64,000 nucleotides of DNA from Streptomyces sp. NBC_00259 (GTDB taxonomy: Bacteria; Actinomycetota; Actinomycetes; Streptomycetales; Streptomycetaceae), in NCBI RefSeq assembly GCF_036181745.1, contig NZ_CP108080.1:6265501-6329500 (forward strand), read 5' to 3'. Below are positions 8,785 to 16,598 of this stretch, in pieces. How positions within the stretch are numbered: position 1 is the first letter of the stretch; every line of letters starts with the position of its first letter. Both the position numbers and the translations under genes were made by a program. The notes beneath the pieces were generated by a model. The model did not search any database. It was given only the letters and a program-made list of their open reading frames with translations, and was not told the origin of the DNA.

Positions 8785-10851
8785 ATGACCGACCTGGACA
8801 CGCTGTCGGTGAACACCATTCGCGGCCTGTGCATGGACGCCGTCCAGCAGGCGGAGTCCGGGCACCCGGGCACACCGATGGGGATCGCCCCCGTCGCCTA
8901 CACGCTGTGGCAGCGGTTCCTGCGGTTCGACCCCCAGGACCCGATCTGGCCGAACCGGGACCGCTTCGTGCTGTCCGAGGGACACGCCTCGGTGCTGCTG
9001 TGGTCCCTGCTGCATCTGAGCGGGGTCCACGCCGTCGACCCGGACTACGAGGTGCTGGGCCGCCCCGCGGTCACCATGGAGGACCTGAAGTCGTTCCGGC
9101 AGCTCGGCTCCCGCTGCCCCGGCCATCCCGAGTACCGGTGGACGAGCGGCGTCGAGACCACGACCGGGCCGCTCGGGCAGGGCGTCGCCACGTCCGTGGG
9201 GATGGCCATGGCGGGCCGGTGGCTCGCCGGACGCTACAACCGCGACGACGCCACACTCTTCGACTTCGACGTGTACGCGCTCGCCGGGGACGGCTGCATG
9301 ATGGAGGGCGTCTCCTCGGAGGCCGCGTCCCTCGCCGGCCACCAGCGGCTGTCCAATCTGTGCTGGATCTACGACTCCAACCGGATCACCATCGAGGGCC
9401 ACACCGAACTCACCTTCACCGAGGACGTCGCCGCCCGTTTCCTCGCGTACGGCTGGAACGTGACCACCGTCGCCGACGCCAACGACCTCGACGCCGTGAC
9501 GCGTGCCTTCCACACCTTCCGCGCCGAGGACGAACGCCCCACCCTCATCGTCGTGCACAGCCACATCGGCTACGGCTCACCCGTCGAGGACTCCCCGAAG
9601 GCCCATGGATCGCCGCTGGGACCCGACGGAGTACGGACGGCCAAACGCTTCTTCGGCCTCCCCGAGGACGAGCAGTTCTGGGTCCCCGACTCCGTTCGCG
9701 AGCGGTTCGCCCAGGGCATCGGCACCCGCGGCGCCGAACTGCGCACCGCCTGGCACAAGCGCTTCGACGCCTACCGCACCGCCCACCCCGTTCTCGCCGA
9801 CGAGCTCGAACGCATCCAGCGCCGGGAACTGCCCGACGACTGGGACCGGGCGCTGCCCGAGTTCCCCGCCGACCCCAAGGGCCTCGCCACCCGCGACTCC
9901 TCGGGACAGGTCCTGAACGCCGTCGCGCAGAGCGTGCCCTGGCTCCTCGGCGGCTCCGCCGACCTCTCCCCGTCGACCAAGACCCGCCTCACCTTCGACG
10001 GCGCGGGGGACTGCGAGCCGGACGAGCCCACCGGACGCAACCTCCACCTGGGCATCCGGGAGCACACCTCGGCGGCCGTCGCCAACGGGATGGCGCTGAC
10101 GAAACTGCGGCCGTACTGGTCGGGCTTCCTCATCTTCTCCGACTACGCGAAGGCGGCCATCCGGCTGTCCGCGCTGATGGAGATCCCGGTCGTGCACATC
10201 TTCACCCACGACTCCATCGGCGTCGGCGAGGACGGCCCCACCCACCAGCCCGTCGAACAGCTCGCCGGACTGCGGGCGATGCCCGGCCTGCTGGTCTTCC
10301 GCCCCGCGGACGCCGGCGAGGTCGTGGAGACCTGGCGGGTCGTCGCCGGACTGCGCCATGAGCCGGCGGCGCTGGTCCTCTCCCGCCAGGCCCTTCCCAC
10401 GCTCGACCGCACCCGGCTCGCCCCCGCCTCGGGCGTCGCCCGCGGCGCCTACGTCCTGGCCGACGCACCGTCGGGCGAGCCGCAGGTGATCCTGCTCGCC
10501 ACCGGGTCCGAGGTGGCCCTCGCGCTGTCGGCGCGGGAGGAACTCGTGGCCGAGGGCGTCGGCGTCCGGGTGGTCAGCATGCCGTGCTGGGAGCTGTTCG
10601 ACCGTCAGCCGCAGCAGTACCGCGACGAGGTGCTGCCACCGTCGGTGACCGCGCGCGTGGGCATCGAGCAGGCCTCCACGTTCGGCTGGGACCGCTACGT
10701 GGGCGACCACGGCGCCCTCGTCGGCATGCACACGTTCGGTGCCTCGGCACCCCTGAAACAGCTGCTCACGAAGTTCGGATTCACTCCGCAACGGGTGGCC
10801 CAGGTCGCACGCGAACTGGTCACGGCCGCCCGGGAGGAGGCCACGACGTGA
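8785..10851 (+). CDS. tkt: Transketolase
   Basis: 688 residues. Thiamin-diphosphate enzyme moving two-carbon units between sugar phosphates in the non-oxidative pentose phosphate pathway. The family motifs are intact: SGHPGTPMG, the ThDP/Mg motif GDGCMMEG with NxI/V-type IYDSNRITIEG, the central GIREH and the THDSIGVGEDGPTHQPVEQ segment. The open frame extends about 1.1 kb upstream through usp in another frame, but GGGGAGT precedes the ATG at 8785 and homology begins there. It is followed 30 bp later by gnd. Confidence 0.96.
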   Translation: MTDLDTLSVNTIRGLCMDAVQQAESGHPGTPMGIAPVAYTLWQRFLRFDPQDPIWPNRDRFVLSEGHASVLLWSLLHLSGVHAVDPDYEVLGRPAVTMEDLKSFRQLGSRCPGHPEYRWTSGVETTTGPLGQGVATSVGMAMAGRWLAGRYNRDDATLFDFDVYALAGDGCMMEGVSSEAASLAGHQRLSNLCWIYDSNRITIEGHTELTFTEDVAARFLAYGWNVTTVADANDLDAVTRAFHTFRAEDERPTLIVVHSHIGYGSPVEDSPKAHGSPLGPDGVRTAKRFFGLPEDEQFWVPDSVRERFAQGIGTRGAELRTAWHKRFDAYRTAHPVLADELERIQRRELPDDWDRALPEFPADPKGLATRDSSGQVLNAVAQSVPWLLGGSADLSPSTKTRLTFDGAGDCEPDEPTGRNLHLGIREHTSAAVANGMALTKLRPYWSGFLIFSDYAKAAIRLSALMEIPVVHIFTHDSIGVGEDGPTHQPVEQLAGLRAMPGLLVFRPADAGEVVETWRVVAGLRHEPAALVLSRQALPTLDRTRLAPASGVARGAYVLADAPSGEPQVILLATGSEVALALSAREELVAEGVGVRVVSMPCWELFDRQPQQYRDEVLPPSVTARVGIEQASTFGWDRYVGDHGALVGMHTFGASAPLKQLLTKFGFTPQRVAQVARELVTAAREEATT

Positions 10852-10881
10852 ACACCGCTTCGAGGAACGGGGAGATCGGCC

Positions 10882-11913
10882 ATGACCACTGACTCACCCA
10901 TGCAGATCGGCATGGTCGGACTCGGCCGGATGGGCGCCAACCTGGTGCGCCGGCTGATGGCCGACGGCCACCGCTGCGTCGTCTACGACCTGGACTCCGA
11001 AGCCGTACGGGAGCTGGAGAAGGAGGGGGCGGCCGCGGCCAGCTCGCTCCACGACCTCGTCGACAAGCTGGAGCAGCCCAGGAACGTCTGGCTGATGCTG
11101 CCCGCCGGCGTGGTGCAGCCGACGCTCGAGCAGCTGGTGGCCCTGCTCGCCACCGACGACACCGTCATCGACGGCGGCAACTCCTACTACCGCGACGACA
11201 TGGCCCGGGCCGCTCAGCTCGCCCCCAGCGGCATCCACTACGTCGACTGCGGGACCTCCGGCGGCGTCTGGGGCCTCGAACGCGGCTACTGCCTGATGAT
11301 CGGCGGCGAGGACGCGGCGGTCGAACGGCTGGACCCGGTCTTCCGCACCATCGCCCCCGGCACCGGCGACGCGGAGCCGACACGCGGCAGGACCCGCACC
11401 GACGGGACCGCGCCCGAGGGCTATCTGCACTGCGGCCCGAGCGGCGCCGGCCACTTCGTCAAGATGGTCCACAACGGTGTCGAGTACGGGATGATGGCCG
11501 CCATCGCCGAGGGGCTCAGCATCATCAAGCACGCCGACGCGGGCCTGCGCTCACGCTCCGTCGACGCCGAGACGGCCCCGCTGCGCGAGCCGGAGGCGTA
11601 CCGGTACGAGATCGACGTGGCCGAGGTCGCCGAGGTGTGGCGGCGCGGCTCGGTCGTCGGCTCCTGGCTCGTCGACCTCGTCGCCGACGCCCTCGCCCGC
11701 TCGCCCGGGCTCGACGCGTACACCGGCCGGGTCTCCGACTCCGGCGAGGGCCGCTGGACGGTCCTGGCGGCCGTCGACGAGAGCGTCCCTGCGCCCGTCA
11801 TCAGCGCCGCGCTGACCCAGCGGTACGAGTCGCGCGGGCTGGGCGAGTTCACCGACAAGGTGCTGTCCGCGATGCGTGGCGAGTTCGGCGGCCACGCCGA
11901 GAAGACGGGGTGA
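10882..11913 (+). CDS. gnd: 6-phosphogluconate dehydrogenase, short decarboxylating type
   Basis: 343 residues, matching the short Gnd form rather than the 470-residue enzyme. Rossmann motif GLGRMGANLVRRL is followed by an acidic VYDLDSEAV after strand 2, which suggests NAD preference rather than NADP (inference). Substrate and catalytic motifs DGGNSYYRDD, CGTSGGVWGLERGYCLMIGG and GHFVKMVHNGVEYG (catalytic Lys) are present. It converts 6-phosphogluconate to ribulose-5-phosphate and CO2. GGGGAG precedes the ATG. zwf begins 3 nt after its stop. Confidence 0.95.
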   Translation: MTTDSPMQIGMVGLGRMGANLVRRLMADGHRCVVYDLDSEAVRELEKEGAAAASSLHDLVDKLEQPRNVWLMLPAGVVQPTLEQLVALLATDDTVIDGGNSYYRDDMARAAQLAPSGIHYVDCGTSGGVWGLERGYCLMIGGEDAAVERLDPVFRTIAPGTGDAEPTRGRTRTDGTAPEGYLHCGPSGAGHFVKMVHNGVEYGMMAAIAEGLSIIKHADAGLRSRSVDAETAPLREPEAYRYEIDVAEVAEVWRRGSVVGSWLVDLVADALARSPGLDAYTGRVSDSGEGRWTVLAAVDESVPAPVISAALTQRYESRGLGEFTDKVLSAMRGEFGGHAEKTG

Positions 11914-11916
11914 ACC

Positions 11917-13371
11917 GTGACCAGCCGTTCCCACAGCACGCACCACGGACCCGTCCCCGACGACCATGTCATCGTGCTCTTCGGCGCCACCGGCGACCTC
12001 GCCCGGCGCAAGCTCCTGCCGGGGCTGTTCCACCTGGCCAAGGCCGGGCTGCTGCCCGCCCGCTACCGGATCGTCGGTTCCGCGCCGCCCCAGTCGGCGC
12101 TCAGCGACGACGAGTTCCGCAAACGGGCCCGGGAGGCGGTCGCCGAGTTCGGCAGCTCCAAGCCCGAGGGCAAGGTGTGGCAGGAGTTCGAGGACGCGCT
12201 GTCCTTCGGCGCGGCCGACCCGGACGATCCCGCGCCGCTCCTCGCCGCCGTGGGCGAGGCCGAACGCGCCGTCGGCGGCAGCCCGCGCCGGCTGTTCCAC
12301 CTCGCCGTGCCGCCGGCGGCGTTCGCCTCCGTCATCGAGACCCTCGGCGCCACCGGCCTCGCCGAGGACGCCCGTGTCATCGTGGAGAAGCCCTTCGGCA
12401 CGGACCTCGCCTCGGCCCGGGCCCTCAACGCGACGATCCACGCCGTCTTCGACGAGTCCCAGGTCTTCCGCATCGACCACTTCCTCGGCAAGGAGTCGGT
12501 CGACAACATCCTCGCCCTGCGGTTCGCCAACGGCTTCTTCGAACCCGTCTGGAACCGCGACCACATCAGCCATGTCCAGATCGACGTGCCGGAGAAGATC
12601 GGCATCGAGGGCCGCGCCCAGTTCTTCGAAGGGACCGGGACCTTCCGCGACATGATCGTGACCCATCTCTTCCAGCTCCTCGGCTTCGTGGCGATGGAGC
12701 CCCCGACGGCGCTCTCGGCGAAGCCGCTGCGGGACGAGAAGGAGAAGGTCTTCCAGTCCATGCGGCCCCTGGACCCGGCGCACGTGGTCCGCGGCCAGTA
12801 CGCGGGCTACCGCGAGGAGCCGGGCGTCGACCCCCACTCGGACACCGAGACGTTCGTCGCGCTGCGCGTCGAACTCGACAACTGGCGCTGGGCCGGGGTG
12901 CCCTTCTACCTCCGCTCGGGCAAGTCCCTCGCACAGGGCAGACACGTCGTGACCCTGGGCTTTCGCGAACCCGCCCTGCGGATGTTCCCGATGGCCGCGA
13001 GGGGCCACGGAGCCCGCAACAACGAGCTGGTGATCGACTTCGACGACCCCGGCCGGATCGCCACCCGGTTCCTCGTCAAGGCCCCCGGCCCCGCCATGCG
13101 CCTGTCCGAGGCCGACATGGTCTTCAGCTACGCGGAGTCCTTCAACTCGATCCACGCGCTGGAGGGCTACGAGCGCCTCATCCTCGACGCCATGCTGGGC
13201 GACCAGTCGCTGTTCACCCGCTCCGACGGGATCGAGCGGCTCTGGGAGGTGTCCACCCCGCTGCTGGACGACCCGCCGCCGGTCGAACCGTACGCCCCCG
13301 GATCCTGGGGCCCCGACCGCGTCAACCGGCTCATCTCGCCGTACCACTGGAGTCTGCCGGGCCGTCAATGA
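11917..13371 (+). CDS. zwf: Glucose-6-phosphate 1-dehydrogenase
   Basis: 484 residues from a GTG. Oxidises glucose-6-phosphate to 6-phosphogluconolactone. Visible motifs: the dinucleotide loop GATGDLARRKLLPGL, the substrate/catalytic RIDHFLGKE and the EKPFGTDLASA segment. Length fits the family. No opcA, tal or pgl lies beside it, unlike the main actinobacterial pentose-phosphate cluster, so this is probably a second, dedicated copy. The 3-nt spacing after gnd implies one transcript. Confidence 0.96.
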   Translation: MTSRSHSTHHGPVPDDHVIVLFGATGDLARRKLLPGLFHLAKAGLLPARYRIVGSAPPQSALSDDEFRKRAREAVAEFGSSKPEGKVWQEFEDALSFGAADPDDPAPLLAAVGEAERAVGGSPRRLFHLAVPPAAFASVIETLGATGLAEDARVIVEKPFGTDLASARALNATIHAVFDESQVFRIDHFLGKESVDNILALRFANGFFEPVWNRDHISHVQIDVPEKIGIEGRAQFFEGTGTFRDMIVTHLFQLLGFVAMEPPTALSAKPLRDEKEKVFQSMRPLDPAHVVRGQYAGYREEPGVDPHSDTETFVALRVELDNWRWAGVPFYLRSGKSLAQGRHVVTLGFREPALRMFPMAARGHGARNNELVIDFDDPGRIATRFLVKAPGPAMRLSEADMVFSYAESFNSIHALEGYERLILDAMLGDQSLFTRSDGIERLWEVSTPLLDDPPPVEPYAPGSWGPDRVNRLISPYHWSLPGRQ

Positions 13372-13394
13372 CGTCCGTGACCGCCCCGGATCAG

Positions 13395-13407
13395 TAGCCT
13401 CGAGCGC
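13395..13407 (+). promoter_or_regulatory. Possible internal leaderless promoter for pgmB
   Basis: TAGCCT (13395-13400) ends 7 nt before the ATG at 13408, the same layout as other leaderless starts in the window. No convincing -35 is seen, so this could be an internal promoter that lets pgmB-GH65 be expressed apart from zwf, or chance. Confidence 0.4.
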
Positions 13408-14151
13408 ATGCTGGGGCTTCCGGATCACGTCCGCACCTGCCTGTTCGACCTCGACGGCGTCCTCACGCGCACCGCCAAGGTGCACGCGGCCGCGTGGAAG
13501 GAGATGTTCGACGACTATCTGCGGCAACGGGCCGGGCGTGAGGGCGCGCCCTTCGTCCCGTTCGACGCCGTCCAGGACTACGACGAGTACGTGGACGGCC
13601 GGCCCCGTGAGGACGGGGTCCGCACCTTCCTCGCCTCGCGCGGCATCGAACTGCCCGAGGGCGGACCCGACGACCCGCCGGAGACGGAGACGGTCAACGG
13701 ACTCGGCACCCGCAAGAACGACCTGGTGCTCCGCAGGATCCGCGAGGAGGGCGTGGAGGCGTACGAGGGCTCGGTGACCTTCGTCCGGGCCGCCAGGGAC
13801 GCGGGGCTGCGGCGCGCCGTCGTCTCCTCCAGCGCCAACTGCCGGGACGTGCTGGTCGCCGCCGGCATCGAGGAACTCTTCGAGGAGCGCATCGACGGGG
13901 TCGTGGTCAGGGAACAGCGGCTGCGGGGCAAGCCCGCTCCGGACACCTATCTGGCCGCCGCCCGGTTGCTCGGCGCCGAACCGGGCGACGCGGCGGTGTT
14001 CGAGGACGCGCTCGCCGGAGTGGAGGCCGGAAGGGCCGGACGGTTCGGCCTCGTGGTGGGCGTCGACCGGACCGGGCAGGCGGCGGAGCTGCGGCGGCAC
14101 GGCGCGGACGTCGTCGTGACCGACCTCGCCGAACTGATGGAGTCGCCATGA
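13408..14151 (+). CDS. pgmB: Beta-phosphoglucomutase, HAD family
   Basis: 247 residues. HAD motif I is FDLDGVLTRTAKVHAAAW, with the nucleophile and acid/base aspartates; motif II SSSAN, motif III lysine in GKPAPDTY and motif IV FEDALAGVEAG are all present. The insertion cap has the VNGLGTRKN region of beta-PGM enzymes. It would isomerise beta-glucose-1-phosphate to glucose-6-phosphate. Its stop overlaps the next gene's ATG by 4 nt, which strongly links it to the GH65 phosphorylase that makes its substrate. Confidence 0.9.
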   Translation: MLGLPDHVRTCLFDLDGVLTRTAKVHAAAWKEMFDDYLRQRAGREGAPFVPFDAVQDYDEYVDGRPREDGVRTFLASRGIELPEGGPDDPPETETVNGLGTRKNDLVLRRIREEGVEAYEGSVTFVRAARDAGLRRAVVSSSANCRDVLVAAGIEELFEERIDGVVVREQRLRGKPAPDTYLAAARLLGAEPGDAAVFEDALAGVEAGRAGRFGLVVGVDRTGQAAELRRHGADVVVTDLAELMESP

Positions 14152-16547
14152 TCACCCACTCCGGTTACGCGGTCGAACCGTGGTCCCTGCGCGAGACCGA
14201 GCTGAACCTCGACCTCCTCTCCCAGAGCGAGTCCGTGTTCGCCCTGTCCAACGGCCACATCGGCTGGCGCGGCAACCTCGACGAGGGCGAACCCCACGGA
14301 CTGCCCGGGGCCTACCTCAACGGTGTCCACGAGCTGCACCCGCTGCCGTACGCCGAGGCGGGGTACGGCTACCCCGAGTCCGGCGAGACGCTGATCAACA
14401 TCACCGACGGCAAGATCATCCGGCTGCTCGTCGACGACCACCCCTGCGACGTGCGCTACGGCGAACTCACCGCCCACGAGCGCGTACTGGACTTCCGCAC
14501 CGGCGTCCTGCGCCGCACCGCCGACTGGACGTCCCCCGCCGGCCTCTCCGTACGCATCACCTCCGAGCGGCTGGTGTCGTTCACCCAGCGGGCGATCGCC
14601 GCGATCGCCTACGAGGTGGAGCCGCTCAACGGCAGCACCACCGTCGCCGTCCAGTCCGAGCTCGTCGCGAACGAGCAGATGCCCCACCTCACGGGCGACC
14701 CGCGCGTCGCGGCCGCGATCGACTGCCCGCTCATGCCGGAGGAGGACTTCGCCAAGGACACCCGGCTGCGTCTGGTGCACTGCACCCGGCACAGCGCCCA
14801 GCGGGTCGGGGCCGCGGCCGACCATCTGATCGACGGACCCGAGGGCACGACCTGGTCCGCCGAGAGCGAGCCGGACGTCAGCAGGCTCACGGTCACCTCG
14901 ACCCTCGAACCCGGCCGGCGGCTTCGGCTGGTGAAGTTCGTCGGGTACGGGTGGTCCGTCGAGAGGTCGCTGTCCGCCGTGCGCGACCAGGTCGACGGCG
15001 CCGTCGCCGCCGCCCGCAGCACGGGCTGGGAGGCACTGCTCGCCGAACAGCGGGCCTACCTGGACAACTTCTGGTCCGGCGCGGACGTCGAGGTCGACGG
15101 CGACGCACAGATCCAGCAGGCCGTGCGCTTCGCCCTCTTCCATGTGCTGCAGGCGGCCGCCCGCAGCGAGGAACGGGCCATCCCCGCCAAGGGCCTGACC
15201 GGCACGGGCTACGACGGGCACTCGTTCTGGGACGTGGAGTCCTTCGTCCTGCCCCTGCTCACCTTCACGGCGCCGCAGGCCGTCGCCCCGGTGCTGCGGT
15301 GGCGGCACGCCACCCTGCCCGCGGCGCGCGACCGCGCCCACCAGCTCGGACTCGCCGGAGCGGCGTTCCCCTGGCGGACCATCAGCGGCGCCGAGTGCTC
15401 GGCCTACTGGCCGGCCGGCACGGCCGCCTTCCACATCAACGCCGACATCGCCTACGCCGTGGTGCGGTACGTGGCCGTCACCGGCGATGTGACCTTCGCA
15501 CGCGGGCCCGGACTGGAACTGCTCGTGCACACCGCCCGGTTGTGGCACTCGCTCGGCCACCACGACCCCGAGGGCGTCTTCCACATCGACGGTGTCACCG
15601 GCCCCGACGAGTACAGCGCCATCGCCCGGGACAACCTGTACACCAACCTGATGGCGCGCCGGAACCTGACGGCCGCCGCGGAGCTGGCTTCACGCCACCC
15701 CGACCGGGCCGAGGAACTCGGCGTCGACGACGAGGAGACCGCCGCCTGGCGGGACGCCGCCGCCCGGATCGCGGTGCCGTACAACGCGGCACTCGGCGTG
15801 CACGAGCAGTCGGCCGGCTTCACCGGCTTCCAGCACTGGGACTTCGCCGCCACCTCGGCGGAGCAGTACCCGCTGCTGCTGCACTTCCCCTACTTCGACC
15901 TCTACCGCAAGCAGGTCGTCAAACAGGCCGACCTGGTCCTCGCCATGGTGACCTGCGGGGACGACTTCACGGCCGAGGAGAAGGCCCGCAACTTCGCCTA
16001 CTACGAGGCGCTGACCGTACGGGACTCCTCGCTCTCGGCGTGCTGCCAGGCCGTCATGGCCGCGGAGACCGGGCATCTGCGCCTCGCCTACGCCTATCTG
16101 GGCGAGGCGGCCCTGATGGACCTGGAGAATTTGGAGCACAACACCCGCGACGGGCTGCACATCGCGTCCCTCGCCGGCACCTGGATGGCCCTGGTGCTCG
16201 GGCTCGGCGGCATGCGCCAGCACGAGAGCGAGGACGGCGGGATCGGCCCCCTCGGCTTCGCCCCCCGGATGCCGGAGCAGCTGTCCGGACTGAAGTTCAC
16301 CGTGATGGTGCGGGGGCGCAGGCTGCGGGTGGACATCCGCCGCAGCACGGCCCGCTACGTCCTGGAGGAGGGCGAGCCGCTGCACCTCCTGCACCACGGC
16401 GAGCTGCTCACCGTCTCCGGTGACCGGCCGGTGGAGCGCCCCCTGCCCCCGGCGCGGGTCCTGCCCGAACCCCAGCAGCCGAAGGGCCGCCCCCCGGCCG
16501 ACCGCTCACCCACCGGGGCCTTCGACGGCGACGAGGACTCCGACTGA
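14148..16547 (+). CDS. GH65 alpha-glucan/disaccharide phosphorylase
   Basis: 799 residues. Inverting phosphorylase that splits an alpha-glucosyl disaccharide with phosphate to beta-glucose-1-phosphate. Domains: N-terminal beta-sandwich (about 1-270), helical linker, (alpha/alpha)6 barrel with general acid Glu in DGVTGPDEYSAIARDNLYTN, and C-terminal jelly roll; the phosphate-binding SLAGTWMALVLGLGGMRQ loop is present. The FWDVESFVLP motif is typical of maltose/trehalose/kojibiose phosphorylases; the exact substrate cannot be read. Given the flanking trehalose enzymes, trehalose or maltose is likely (inference). It converges on treY with 3 bp between the stops. Confidence 0.92.
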   Translation: MITHSGYAVEPWSLRETELNLDLLSQSESVFALSNGHIGWRGNLDEGEPHGLPGAYLNGVHELHPLPYAEAGYGYPESGETLINITDGKIIRLLVDDHPCDVRYGELTAHERVLDFRTGVLRRTADWTSPAGLSVRITSERLVSFTQRAIAAIAYEVEPLNGSTTVAVQSELVANEQMPHLTGDPRVAAAIDCPLMPEEDFAKDTRLRLVHCTRHSAQRVGAAADHLIDGPEGTTWSAESEPDVSRLTVTSTLEPGRRLRLVKFVGYGWSVERSLSAVRDQVDGAVAAARSTGWEALLAEQRAYLDNFWSGADVEVDGDAQIQQAVRFALFHVLQAAARSEERAIPAKGLTGTGYDGHSFWDVESFVLPLLTFTAPQAVAPVLRWRHATLPAARDRAHQLGLAGAAFPWRTISGAECSAYWPAGTAAFHINADIAYAVVRYVAVTGDVTFARGPGLELLVHTARLWHSLGHHDPEGVFHIDGVTGPDEYSAIARDNLYTNLMARRNLTAAAELASRHPDRAEELGVDDEETAAWRDAAARIAVPYNAALGVHEQSAGFTGFQHWDFAATSAEQYPLLLHFPYFDLYRKQVVKQADLVLAMVTCGDDFTAEEKARNFAYYEALTVRDSSLSACCQAVMAAETGHLRLAYAYLGEAALMDLENLEHNTRDGLHIASLAGTWMALVLGLGGMRQHESEDGGIGPLGFAPRMPEQLSGLKFTVMVRGRRLRVDIRRSTARYVLEEGEPLHLLHHGELLTVSGDRPVERPLPPARVLPEPQQPKGRPPADRSPTGAFDGDEDSD

Positions 16548-16598
16548 TCCTCACGCCCGGTCGCGGGGGGACTCCGACTGACCCTCACGCTGGTCGCG
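16535..16598. repeat. Direct repeat across the GH65/treY stop codons
   Basis: Segments 16535-16565 and 16569-16598 are near-identical direct copies (about 34-bp period). The first holds the GH65 TGA; both encode part of the TreY C-terminus in the other direction, so the tails of two convergent genes were duplicated together. Confidence 0.8.

Noticed and set aside
11551..14100. 849-residue minus-strand open frame over zwf and pgmB
   Set aside because: Shadow of genes with clear motifs on the other strand.
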